From positions 62,001 through 126,000 of the forward strand of contig JAEYOK010000016.1 of the NCBI GenBank assembly GCA_023411795.1: 64,000 bases of DNA. Direction: 5' to 3'. The position numbers were made by a program, and so were the translations under genes. How positions within the stretch are numbered: position 1 is the first letter of the stretch; each line of letters starts with the position of its first letter. A model generated the notes under the pieces. The model did no database searches, was not told the origin of the DNA, and was given only the letters and a program-made list of their open reading frames with translations. Positions 35,179 to 43,549 of this stretch are shown here, piece after piece. This DNA is from Bacillota bacterium (GTDB taxonomy: Bacteria; Bacillota; Clostridia; DSM-8532).

Positions 35179-36420
35179 TCAACCGAACATTGATATCTGA
35201 CCGAACATGCTTTTTGACTCCTTTTCCTCAGACAAAATTGGGTAAAGGTCTTCAGAATCAATATCAATACCGCCGTAATAGATGCCCTTACAGGTTATAA
35301 AAAACCTTGCCCGCTTAAGAACAACTCTCATCCTTTTTAGATCCTCGAAAGACAATGATGCCACCCTTCTTGCCCTAACTATTTTCTCGGCCATTTTGTA
35401 TCCTATTCCAGGTACTCGCATCAATAATTCCAACGGTGCTTTGTTTATCTCCACAGGAAATTTATCAATATTTCGAATGGCCCAATCACATTTTGGGTCT
35501 ACGCGGGTGTCAAAGCTACTGTGCCCCTCATCCAAAAGTTCTTTTGCAGTAAAGCCGTAAAATCTCAACAACCAGTCAGCCTGGTAAATTCTGTGTTCCC
35601 TCAAAAGGGGCGGGCTCGTGGTTATTGCAGGCAGATTGGTGTCCACATTAACAGGTACATAGGCAGAATAATATACTCTCTTGAGTTTATAGTTGTCATA
35701 CAGGTTTTGGGTCAGATTTAATATGGTTAAATCACTGTCTCTGGTTGCTCCCACTATCAACTGGGTCGTTTGACCGGCAGGAACAAACATTTGTCTCTTT
35801 TTATAAATTGTGAGCTCATTTGCCCCTTGAATCTGCTCCTTAACATAGGTCATTGGCTTGATAATTGACTCATGATTCTTTTGTGGTGCCAAAAGCTTTA
35901 ATCCCTGTATAGAGGGAAGCTCAATATTAATGCTCATTCTGTCAGCCAGAAGACCTGCTTGATAAATCAGTTTTAGATCGGCTCCCGGAATTGATTTAAC
36001 ATGAATATATCCATTAAATTTATGCTCATATCGCAGCTTTCTTAAGGCCTCAATTATGAGCTCCATTGTATAATCCGGACTTTTAATAACGGCCGAACTC
36101 AAAAACAGGCCTTCAATATAGTTTCGCCTATAGAATTCGATAGTAAGAGCACATAGCTCATCAGGAGTAAAGCTGGCCCTCTTCACATCATTAGAAATAC
36201 GGTTTACACAATATTTGCAATCATATATGCAGCAATTGCTGAAAAGTACCTTCAAGAGAGATATACAACGCCCATCGTCTGCCCAGCTATGACAAATGCC
36301 GGCAATTGCAGCATTACCAACCTGACCTTTTTTATTTGAGCGATTACTACCGCTTGATGAGCAGGAAACATCGTATTTTGCAGAATCAGCAAGCACCTGA
36401 AGCTTTTCGAGCAGTTGCAT
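35179..36420 (-). CDS. Putative DNA modification/repair radical SAM protein (TIGR03916 type)
   Basis: The 413-residue protein has a radical SAM cluster motif C64-IYD-C68-KY-C71, a TIM-barrel domain to about residue 290, and a helix-hairpin-helix DNA-binding segment at about 332-352 (LMRVPGIGYKMAEKIVRA). The protein ends MFGQISMFG, in which QISMF resembles the bacterial sliding-clamp-binding motif QL(S/D)LF. Together these suggest an S-adenosylmethionine radical reaction on DNA. It forms an operon with the DUF4130-like gene. The substrate is not known. Confidence 0.93.
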   Translation of the reverse strand: MQLLEKLQVLADSAKYDVSCSSSGSNRSNKKGQVGNAAIAGICHSWADDGRCISLLKVLFSNCCIYDCKYCVNRISNDVKRASFTPDELCALTIEFYRRNYIEGLFLSSAVIKSPDYTMELIIEALRKLRYEHKFNGYIHVKSIPGADLKLIYQAGLLADRMSINIELPSIQGLKLLAPQKNHESIIKPMTYVKEQIQGANELTIYKKRQMFVPAGQTTQLIVGATRDSDLTILNLTQNLYDNYKLKRVYYSAYVPVNVDTNLPAITTSPPLLREHRIYQADWLLRFYGFTAKELLDEGHSSFDTRVDPKCDWAIRNIDKFPVEINKAPLELLMRVPGIGYKMAEKIVRARRVASLSFEDLKRMRVVLKRARFFITCKGIYYGGIDIDSEDLYPILSEEKESKSMFGQISMFG

Positions 36421-36509
36421 AAAGACCTCCCAAACATATGTTCTTTTTAAATTATAGCATATGCTGATTTAAAAGAATATATGTTTGGGAAAAAGATTTC
36501 ATCATACAG

Positions 36510-37373
36510 CTACATAGTTCTGAAGCCTTTGCCGATTATTTCAGACGTACTTGTTATGGTTATAAAAGCATTTTTATCTACATTACGAATAAAATTTCTT
36601 AGATCAAGTGCCTGCTTACGGCCCATAACTGAAGTGATGATGTGCTTCTCTTCATCGGTGAAAGCACCTACCGCAGTATGAATTGTTGCACCGCGTTTTA
36701 TATGCTTTATAATGTATTCTTTAATGGGTTCAGGATTACTGCTAACAATTACTAGCTGCTTTTTAATGTTGAAACCCTCAATAACCGTATCAATTATAAA
36801 TCCCTTAAGTATTAGCCCCAATACTGAGTACATCCCTATTCTGATGCCAAAAACAAATCCGGCGACTATTGTTATCAAAAAGTCAGAACCTAAAAGAGCT
36901 TTTCCTATATCAATATTCGTGTATTTATTGAGAATTTTCGCAATAATATCGGTGCCCCCTGTGGAACCGTTAAGGTTAAACACAATTGCCGAACCCACTG
37001 CCGGAAGCCCTATGGAAAAGAAAAGCTCTAAAAGCATATCGGGAGTTAAGGGCTCTTTTAAAGGGAATATAAGGCCAAAAGCCCATACCATAAAGGACAA
37101 TGCAAGACTTGAGTAAATTGTTTTCCTGGCAAAGTCCCAGCCTAACAAAACAAGCCCCAGCAGTATAAATCCAATATTGATAAGCAGCATTAACGGACCG
37201 ACACTTAAGTTTGGAAGGAAGCTGTCGGCAATAATGGCGATAGCACTAACTCCGCCGGTGGCAAAGTGATTCGGAACCTTGAAAAAATGAATTCCTGCCG
37301 CCACCAGTAGCAATCCAAAGTTAATCAATAAAAAATCTTTTATACGTCTCACTAAATCCACACACTCCTGCAA
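36510..37373 (-). CDS. YitT/DUF2179 family membrane protein
   Basis: The 287-residue protein has five to six membrane segments (from FLLINFGLLLVAAGIHF) and a C-terminal cytoplasmic DUF2179 domain (about 225-285, GRKQALDLRNFIRNVDKNAF), the standard YitT layout. The transport role of this family is not established. The frame opens with TTG at 37373 and GTG codons follow an AGGAG site, so the exact start is uncertain. It lies 3 bp after the threonine aldolase gene, so probably in one operon with it. Confidence 0.92.
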   Translation of the reverse strand: MQECVDLVRRIKDFLLINFGLLLVAAGIHFFKVPNHFATGGVSAIAIIADSFLPNLSVGPLMLLINIGFILLGLVLLGWDFARKTIYSSLALSFMVWAFGLIFPLKEPLTPDMLLELFFSIGLPAVGSAIVFNLNGSTGGTDIIAKILNKYTNIDIGKALLGSDFLITIVAGFVFGIRIGMYSVLGLILKGFIIDTVIEGFNIKKQLVIVSSNPEPIKEYIIKHIKRGATIHTAVGAFTDEEKHIITSVMGRKQALDLRNFIRNVDKNAFITITSTSEIIGKGFRTM

Positions 37374-37376
37374 ATT

Positions 37377-38405
37377 CTAAGCATTTAATAATTTCTTCAA
37401 TGATTCAACGGTTCTCTCAATTTGAGACCTCCCAATATAATAATGTGTCACAAGCCGCATTTCGCCGTTGGCAGGCGGATTAACAAGAATACCGTCTTTT
37501 TTAAGACCCTCTGTTAACCATATCGGATCCACGGGCTTGTTTATCTTAAAAAACACCATATTGATATGAACATCCGCGGGATTTACTGTAATTATCGGTA
37601 TTTCTTCCAGCAGTTTGGACAAATATAAAGCCTGCTCATGATCCTCATAAACTCTTTTTGTCATCTTCTCAAGAGCAATAATGCCTGCTTGAGCAAGGAT
37701 TCCTACCTGTCTCATCCCGCCACCAAGAATTTTTCGTTTCCTTCTTGCGGCCTCAATAAAGGATTTTGTTCCTACTAGCATGGAGCCTATAGGAGCACAA
37801 AGGCCTTTTGACAAACAGAACATGACCGAATCGGCATATTGGGCAATCCGATATGCATCGACACTTAAATATGATGCTGCGTTAAAAATTCTCGCCCCAT
37901 CAAGATGAACAGGTATATTATTTCTTTTAGCTATATCATAAAGCTCTTCCATATATGAAAGAGGGTGAACAATACCGGTTGAATGAGCATTCTCGGTACA
38001 GATAAGCCCTGTTTTGGGTTCATGTATATCTTCACCAAAGCGTATAGTACTTTCAACCTTCTTAAGATCCATCATTCCCTTACTGGAGGGCAGGCATCTT
38101 AAATTAACACCCGAAATCAAAGCCGGAGCTCCGGCCTCGTGTACGACAATATGATTATCCTCGGGTATGATTACCTCATCTCCCCGAATTGTATGGGTAA
38201 ATAAAGCCAACTGATTACCCATAGTACCGGTTGGAACAAATAGAGCGGCTTCTTTATGTAATACCTCTGCTGCAAATTCCTGGAGGCGGTTAGTGGTAGG
38301 ATCATCACCGTACACATCGTCTCCTACCTCCGCTTCTAACATCGCCTTTCTCATCTCATCTGTAGGCCATGTCACTGTATCACTTCTTAAGTCAATGTAT
38401 TTCAT
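37377..38405 (-). CDS. ltaE: Low-specificity L-threonine aldolase
   Basis: A 342-residue PLP-dependent enzyme that splits L-threonine or L-allo-threonine to glycine and acetaldehyde. It begins MKYIDLRSDTVTWPTDEM, typical of the family, and carries VHLDGARIFNAA and the PLP lysine in FCLSKGLCAPIGS. The ATG at 38405 is chosen because GGGAGA lies 6 bases upstream; the longer frame runs into the HAD gene. It directly follows the HAD phosphatase gene with one base between them. Confidence 0.94.
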   Translation of the reverse strand: MKYIDLRSDTVTWPTDEMRKAMLEAEVGDDVYGDDPTTNRLQEFAAEVLHKEAALFVPTGTMGNQLALFTHTIRGDEVIIPEDNHIVVHEAGAPALISGVNLRCLPSSKGMMDLKKVESTIRFGEDIHEPKTGLICTENAHSTGIVHPLSYMEELYDIAKRNNIPVHLDGARIFNAASYLSVDAYRIAQYADSVMFCLSKGLCAPIGSMLVGTKSFIEAARRKRKILGGGMRQVGILAQAGIIALEKMTKRVYEDHEQALYLSKLLEEIPIITVNPADVHINMVFFKINKPVDPIWLTEGLKKDGILVNPPANGEMRLVTHYYIGRSQIERTVESLKKLLNA

Positions 38406-38406
38406 A

Positions 38407-39060
38407 TTATTCTCCCGTCGTATATCGTATATTTTCAATCAATTCTGTAAGGGAGCTATATACCGGTGAACCCGTCTTTTTAAGTCTTTCTACACTGCAA
38501 TGTCCGTTTGAAACCAGAGCACAATGGAAACCGACCTCATTGGCTACTTCATAATCATGAATAGTATCACCAATAAACAACATTTCTTCAGGTTTACAAC
38601 CTATAAGTTCAATTAACTGTTCGGCAAGGTTAACCTTGCTGTCCGCTCTATTATTGTCCTGTCCTAATATGTTTGTAAAATAAGAACCTATACCGTATTC
38701 ATTAACCTGTTTCTTAAGAATATTCTTATCTGAAGCTGAAACTATATGTTGCATTAATCCCTTATTCCTGAACTCTCCGAGAGCAAATTCTGCATCCTGA
38801 TGAAGAGATGCCTCGGACGTATACTTCAAATAATTCGCAATATATTCATTACATATGGTTTGATAGTCTTCTTTTTCCAAGTCAAATCCGGAATCATAAT
38901 ACAGATTTATAACAGGAAAAACTATTTTTTCTCTGTATTGTTCCAAGGATACTGTGCCAAGATTTCTTTTCCTGATCATATCATCAATTGCCTTAGCAGA
39001 CCCCAATGCATCGTTGAGAATTGTTCCGTTCCAATCCCATACTATGTGCTTCAATACCAT
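38407..39060 (-). CDS. HAD-family phosphatase (Gph-like)
   Basis: The 217-residue protein starts MVLKHIVWDWNGTILND: the nucleophile Asp is present and the usual second Asp is Asn, a variant of motif I. Motif II (HIVSASDKN), Lys and motif IV (FIGDTIHDYEVA) are present. It probably removes phosphate from a small metabolite such as phosphoglycolate. AAAGGTAG precedes the ATG at 39060, which is preferred over the longer frame. Confidence 0.9.
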   Translation of the reverse strand: MVLKHIVWDWNGTILNDALGSAKAIDDMIRKRNLGTVSLEQYREKIVFPVINLYYDSGFDLEKEDYQTICNEYIANYLKYTSEASLHQDAEFALGEFRNKGLMQHIVSASDKNILKKQVNEYGIGSYFTNILGQDNNRADSKVNLAEQLIELIGCKPEEMLFIGDTIHDYEVANEVGFHCALVSNGHCSVERLKKTGSPVYSSLTELIENIRYTTGE

Positions 39061-39157
39061 TGACTTTTCTACCTTTCTTATTCTCATCTTCTTATCTTGT
39101 TCCTCACCGCTCAGAATAAACGGATATTACGAAATTAATAAGTGAAATAATAGTATT

Positions 39158-39232
39158 AGGCGGGGGCATAATGGTATATCCCCCGCCTCGAATTCCAATA
39201 ATCAGAGAGCAGGTTCATGGAACTTGTTCTCT
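39158..39232. other. Two adjacent strong hairpins in a 340 bp gene gap
   Basis: The gap between the HAD and USP-like genes (39061-39401) holds a 9 bp stem AGGCGGGGG/CCCCCGCCT (39158-39188, 13 nt loop) and a 13 bp stem AGAGAGCAGGTTC/GAACTTGTTCTCT (39204-39232, loop ATG, two G-U pairs). Neither is followed by a T-tract on the plus strand. A structured leader or a small RNA is possible; no known riboswitch is recognised. Confidence 0.5.
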
Positions 39233-39291
39233 TAAACCGGTTCGAAATCTTTAAAATTGTAATATAATTATAATACAGCTTCACCTATAAA

Positions 39292-39316
39292 AAGTCAAAA
39301 TATACGATTTTGACTT
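39292..39316 (-). terminator. Possible minus-strand terminator beyond the USP-like gene
   Basis: A perfect 10 bp stem (AAGTCAAAAT/ATTTTGACTT, 5 nt loop) is followed on the minus strand by TTTTTAT. The nearest minus-strand gene upstream of it is rsmI, ending at 39807, so the rnc-rsmI transcript would have to read antisense through the USP-like gene to end here. Confidence 0.45.
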
Positions 39317-39401
39317 GAAGACTTTTTTAAGGCTATCTGATATAATAATAGATGATAAGAATATTAATATTAATGCTTTAATATATTCGGAGATGGTTTA
39401 T

Positions 39402-39800
39402 TTGGGCGCTTATGATTCTGTATTAGTCTGTGTTACCCGTCAAAAAGCTTGCGAAAGGCTTATAAGAGCCGCAGCAGAACATAAAAAAGATGACGGGACT
39501 CTTTATGTTATACATGTCACAAAGGAAAACTGGAATTTTATTGATAATGCACATGATGGTGAAGCTTTAGAATACTTGTTTTCACTAGCTAAGTCCTATG
39601 GTGCGGATTTAACAATACTGAACTCTGACCGAATCCCTGAGACAATAGCGCAATTTGCAGAACACTATGGTATACAGTTAATTGTTCTTGGTGAAAGCCC
39701 CGACGGTTCCCAGAGTGCTTTTAAAAACAGGTTAGAAACGCTGCTGGGTGAAACCGAAATCAAAATTACAACTGTGCCGAGCCCTTGCAGCCAACAATAA
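39402..39800 (+). CDS. Universal-stress-protein-like domain protein
   Basis: The TTG at 39402 has GGAG at normal spacing, giving about 132 residues; an upstream in-frame TTG at 39315 and ATG at 39393 lack good ribosome sites. The fold is a small alpha/beta nucleotide-binding domain (SVLVCVTRQKACERLI opening, IQLIVLGESPDGSQ near the end), like the USP domain of KdpD or UspA. It lacks the membrane kinase parts of KdpD. Role unknown; it is convergent with rsmI with only 6 bp between stop codons. Confidence 0.8.
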   Translation: MGAYDSVLVCVTRQKACERLIRAAAEHKKDDGTLYVIHVTKENWNFIDNAHDGEALEYLFSLAKSYGADLTILNSDRIPETIAQFAEHYGIQLIVLGESPDGSQSAFKNRLETLLGETEIKITTVPSPCSQQ

Positions 39801-39806
39801 AAACTT

Positions 39807-40652
39807 TTAATTATTTAAAAGCCCGTAAACATCGCGTTTGGAAATACCCCTATCCTTAGCGGTAAGCTTCATTGCATCCATTCGCTCATATCCCTGTTCA
39901 ATGTAATATTTCACATGATCCTCAATGGAAAGGTTTGAAAGATCAGGCGCTCCGCTATCGGGTGCCTTTTTTTGCGACCCTTCCACTACTATCACAAATT
40001 CACCCCGAGGTTCATTAGCCTCAAAGTGGGCTAACATTTCACTTATAGTGCCTCTTAATGCCTCTTCATGAAGCTTTGTAAGCTCTCGTAAAACACTGCA
40101 GCGCCTATCCCCGAAAACCTTCAGTACATCCTCCAGCATGTTTTTAACACGGTGAGGTCCTTCATAGAAAATAATGGTCCTGTCTTCATACTGTATATTC
40201 TCCAGAAATCTAACCCTGTCCGTATGTTTCTGAGGTAAAAACCCTTCAAAAGCGAACCGATCTGCCGGAAGTCCTGATAAAACCAAAGCAGTCAGAGATG
40301 CCGAACAACCCGGAACGGCAGTGACTTTAATTCCTTCCAAAACAGCTGAGGCTACGAGCTCCTCTCCGGGATCCGATATGGAAGGCATGCCCGCATCACT
40401 AATAAGGGCGATATTCAAGCCCTCCTTGAGTTTATCAATAAGTTCTTTTGCCCGTGATATTCTATTGTTATCATGATAGCTTATCATGGGTTTGCTGATA
40501 TTCAGATGGTTTAATAGCTTTATGGAATGCCTGGTATCTTCAGCGGCAATTAAATCTACCTCGGACAATATTCTTACCGCCCGGTAAGTTATGTCCTCCA
40601 GATTTCCTATCGGTGTTCCGACTAAATACAGGGTTCCGTAGTTTTGACTCAT
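39807..40652 (-). CDS. rsmI: 16S rRNA (cytidine1402-2'-O)-methyltransferase
   Basis: The 281-residue SAM-dependent methyltransferase starts MSQNYGTLYLVGTPIGNLED, the RsmI signature, and includes LISDAGMPSISDPGEELV and VIFYEGPHRV-like stretches. It adds the 2'-O-methyl group to C1402 in the ribosomal P site. GGAGTT precedes the ATG at 40652, preferred over the frame start at 40664. It follows the fumarase alpha gene closely. Confidence 0.96.
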   Translation of the reverse strand: MSQNYGTLYLVGTPIGNLEDITYRAVRILSEVDLIAAEDTRHSIKLLNHLNISKPMISYHDNNRISRAKELIDKLKEGLNIALISDAGMPSISDPGEELVASAVLEGIKVTAVPGCSASLTALVLSGLPADRFAFEGFLPQKHTDRVRFLENIQYEDRTIIFYEGPHRVKNMLEDVLKVFGDRRCSVLRELTKLHEEALRGTISEMLAHFEANEPRGEFVIVVEGSQKKAPDSGAPDLSNLSIEDHVKYYIEQGYERMDAMKLTAKDRGISKRDVYGLLNN

Positions 40653-40673
40653 ATTTAACTCCATAATTTATAT

Positions 40674-41516
40674 TTATAATGTTATTGATTTATGGCGCGT
40701 TACATGGCAGCCTATATTGACGGCGACGGGAAGTCCTGCAATATGGGTCGGAAATGTCTCAATATTTACACCCAGAGCCGTTATGCGCCCACCCAGCCCG
40801 GCAGGACCAATTCCAAGCTTATTTATCTTTTCTAAAAGCTCATCTTCAAGTGCTTTGTAATAAGGGTCCGAATTTCTTTTATCTATAGGTCTCATCAGAG
40901 CTTTTTTCGACAATAATGCCGCTTTTTCCATGGTGCCGCCTAACCCGACTCCAACCACTATGGGGGGACAGGGATTAGCTCCGGCCTGACTGACCGCATC
41001 AATTATTGTAGCCTTAATGCCCTCTATACCATCCGATGGCTTAAGCATTTTAAGCACACTCATATTCTCGCTTCCAAAGCCTTTAGGAGCAACATGTATG
41101 GTAAGGCTATCTCCCGTTGTTATCTCATAATGAATTACTGCAGGGGTGTTATCTCCAGTATTGCTCCTTCTGACAGGATCGGATACAACAGAATTTCTTA
41201 AATATCCTTTTTTATATCCCTGTCTGACTCCGTTGTTTATGGCCTCTTCCAAGCTGCCCCCGGTAATTTGGACTGATTGTCCCAATTCTACAAAAATAAC
41301 AGCCATGCCGGTATCCTGACAGATTGCCATACCTTCCCGAGCTGCGATTTCGGCATTTTTCACCAAACTCTCCAATATTGAACGGCCGGTATCAGACTGC
41401 TCAGCGTCAATGCTTTTAATCAATGCCTTTTTAATATCATTGTTCAAATATATATTGGCCTCTATGCACAGCCTTTCAACTGCCGACTCTATTTCTGATA
41501 CATCAACAGACCTCAT
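40674..41516 (-). CDS. fumA: Class I fumarate hydratase, alpha subunit
   Basis: A 280-residue subunit of the two-subunit, iron-sulphur class I hydratase (fumarase/tartrate dehydratase family). The three cluster cysteines are in ICQDTGM, NPCPPIVVG and NIGCHVTRH. These enzymes normally need a beta subunit encoded directly downstream. Here the next gene is rsmI and no beta gene is in the window, so it must be elsewhere. Substrate (fumarate or tartrate) cannot be told from this sequence alone. Confidence 0.92.
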   Translation of the reverse strand: MRSVDVSEIESAVERLCIEANIYLNNDIKKALIKSIDAEQSDTGRSILESLVKNAEIAAREGMAICQDTGMAVIFVELGQSVQITGGSLEEAINNGVRQGYKKGYLRNSVVSDPVRRSNTGDNTPAVIHYEITTGDSLTIHVAPKGFGSENMSVLKMLKPSDGIEGIKATIIDAVSQAGANPCPPIVVGVGLGGTMEKAALLSKKALMRPIDKRNSDPYYKALEDELLEKINKLGIGPAGLGGRITALGVNIETFPTHIAGLPVAVNIGCHVTRHKSITL

Positions 41517-41530
41517 AATCTCTCACCCCG

Positions 41531-42550
41531 TTAAGCATTTTGAATTTCCAAGGTAAACTCTCCATAGTCAAGATCAGCCAAGACGTCAATATTTTTTATA
41601 AAATATCTTTCTTTTAATTGTTCTATATTTCTTCTTTTTTGCCCCACAAGCTTTGAAACAAGGCTCGGAATAGTTCTTATTATTAATTTGCTGTTTCTTG
41701 GAATTTCAATTTTATCGAGTTCCCCAAACATCTTCTTTAATAATACTCTCGATTCCACAAGCTCTCCGAAGGCCGGATGATAAGGGCCGGCAACAATTGA
41801 GTCTTCAAGAGTATCAGAACCCTGGAGACCTATTCTCAATACAGTAATACCGGCTTTCTTATATAAAGGCAGTATTTGAGCGCACCACTCCACTGCCTCC
41901 TCGACACCGAGTGGAGTGTATTTCCCGTTTAGATAGTAGTACTCCATCAGCGTTCCCTTAAGAACAATGGCCGGATAAATTCTTATCATATCTGGTTTCA
42001 GTTCAACAACACCCCGGGCAGTATTCATGGATTTTTCGAAGCTATCGCCGGGAAGCCCCAGCATTGTCTGTATTCCAAGCTCAATACCACTTTCCCTTAT
42101 CAAATCACAGGCGTTAAGTACACTCTCTACATTATGTCCCCGTTGGCTTATTAGTAGAACTTCTGGGTCCAAGCTTTGAACTCCAAGTTCAATTACTTTC
42201 ACTCTATAATTCTGCAATATGGAAAGAACATGAGGATTAATGGTGTCAGGTCTCGTTGACAGACGTATTCCATGTGCTCTTCCCTGTTCTATATATGGCC
42301 TTGCTACCTCCAGATAAGATATCATCTCGTCCTCAGGCAATCCAGTAAAACTGCCGCCAAAAAACGCTATCTCAACATCATCTTCAGGATTTATAGTCAA
42401 AAAGCTCTCTTCAATGATTTTTTCCACTCTCTCCGGAGTCTGAATGTCAAGAGTGCCGCTTATTCTTTTTTGGTTACAGAAAACACAGGCATGGGGGCAA
42501 CCCATATGGGGGATAAAAACGGGTATGTTAATATGACGATTTAGACCCAT
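41531..42550 (-). CDS. Elp3-like radical SAM protein
   Basis: A 339-residue protein with the radical SAM motif C18-PHA-C22-VF-C25 and AFFGGSFTGLP, as in the Elp3-related family (TIGR01211/DUF-like clostridial members). It lacks the acetyltransferase domain of true Elp3. Similar genes lie next to rnc in many clostridia, from memory. The role is unestablished, with tRNA modification a guess from Elp3 homology. It is 30 bp downstream of rnc and 14 bp upstream of the fumarase gene. Confidence 0.9.
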   Translation of the reverse strand: MGLNRHINIPVFIPHMGCPHACVFCNQKRISGTLDIQTPERVEKIIEESFLTINPEDDVEIAFFGGSFTGLPEDEMISYLEVARPYIEQGRAHGIRLSTRPDTINPHVLSILQNYRVKVIELGVQSLDPEVLLISQRGHNVESVLNACDLIRESGIELGIQTMLGLPGDSFEKSMNTARGVVELKPDMIRIYPAIVLKGTLMEYYYLNGKYTPLGVEEAVEWCAQILPLYKKAGITVLRIGLQGSDTLEDSIVAGPYHPAFGELVESRVLLKKMFGELDKIEIPRNSKLIIRTIPSLVSKLVGQKRRNIEQLKERYFIKNIDVLADLDYGEFTLEIQNA

Positions 42551-42580
42551 TATTTTTCTATGTCCTCTCTACCGGGCAAC

Positions 42581-43300
42581 CTAGATTGGGTTGACCATAT
42601 CCTCCAAAGCTGCCTTAGCAGCCATTTGTTCCGCATCCTTTTTTGACTTACCCACCCCGACGCCTATTGCTTTTCCATTTGCATGAACAGATATTTTAAA
42701 GGTTCTAGAATGATCGGGGCCGGTTGACTCTACCAGCTTATATTGAATTACTGTATCCCCTGACTTTTGAAGCTCTTCCTGCAAAGCAGTCTTGTAGTCC
42801 ATAAAAAGCATACCACTAATAGCTTTGTGGTAGGTGTCGCCTAATAAATGCATGATAAAGCCCTCAGCTTCATCCATACCACCATCAAGATATATACTTC
42901 CTATTATGGCTTCCATGGCATCAGAAAGGATAGATGGTCTGGTTCTTCCCCCGTTTGCCTCTTCCCCTTTGCCAAGCATAATGAGCTCCCCAAGCCCTAT
43001 TTCTTTTGCGCATGAGTTTAATGAGGCCTCGCATACAATAAGAGCTCTCATTTTACTCATCTCGCCTTCACTGAAGCTGGCCTGATTATTATATAGCATA
43101 AGGCTTAGAACAAAGTCCAAGATCGCATCTCCAAGAAATTCAAGTCTCTCGTTGTTCTTAGCTGCAAAGCTATGATGCTCGTTTGAATATGAACTGTGTA
43201 CCAGTGCATTGATAGCATACTGTTTGTTCCTATAAGTGTATCCTATTCTGCTTTCCAGTTTTTCTACTGTTTTAAGTATATGGTCCGGTATTTTGCCCAA
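42581..43300 (-). CDS. rnc: Ribonuclease III
   Basis: The 239-residue enzyme has the RNase III catalytic signature ERLEFLGDAILDF at about residues 47-59, a second acidic site (DAMEAIIGSIYLD) and a C-terminal dsRNA-binding domain (about 160-235, KKDAEQMAAKAALEDM). It processes rRNA and other structured RNA. The frame opens at 43315, but that TTG overlaps the GAGGAGG site; the TTG at 43300, six bases after it, is the likely start. Confidence 0.95.
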   Translation of the reverse strand: MGKIPDHILKTVEKLESRIGYTYRNKQYAINALVHSSYSNEHHSFAAKNNERLEFLGDAILDFVLSLMLYNNQASFSEGEMSKMRALIVCEASLNSCAKEIGLGELIMLGKGEEANGGRTRPSILSDAMEAIIGSIYLDGGMDEAEGFIMHLLGDTYHKAISGMLFMDYKTALQEELQKSGDTVIQYKLVESTGPDHSRTFKISVHANGKAIGVGVGKSKKDAEQMAAKAALEDMVNPI

Positions 43301-43447
43301 GTGAATCCTCCTCAAATACTAAGAAATCATTCGATTCATTCTATTGTACCAGAAATGAATCAATTCTTATTAGGCTTTGTGACTATTTTACCATAATCAA
43401 TTAAGGTAAATCAGTTTTAATTTCATATTTGATAATTAAACATAATG

Positions 43448-43485
43448 AGAACAATTATGTGTTCTTACCCATAATGTGGTATAAT
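43448..43485 (+). promoter_or_regulatory. Amylase promoter with inverted-repeat operator
   Basis: An extended -10 element TGGTATAAT ends at 43485. Upstream, AGAACA (43448-43453) and TGTTCT (43460-43465) form a perfect 6-6-6 inverted repeat that covers the -35 zone, where only a poor -35 match exists. This looks like a regulated promoter; the regulator is unknown. Confidence 0.6.
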
Positions 43486-43549
43486 GTCCGAAAGAAAAAT
43501 TCACTAACATTGCATTAAGAAGAGAGAATTTCAAGGAGGAACCCGATTT

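Noticed and set aside
39231..39250. CGGTTCGAAATC resembles a tRNA T-loop
   Set aside because: The flanking bases do not form the T stem, and no acceptor, D or anticodon arms can be drawn. No tRNA gene was found anywhere in the window.
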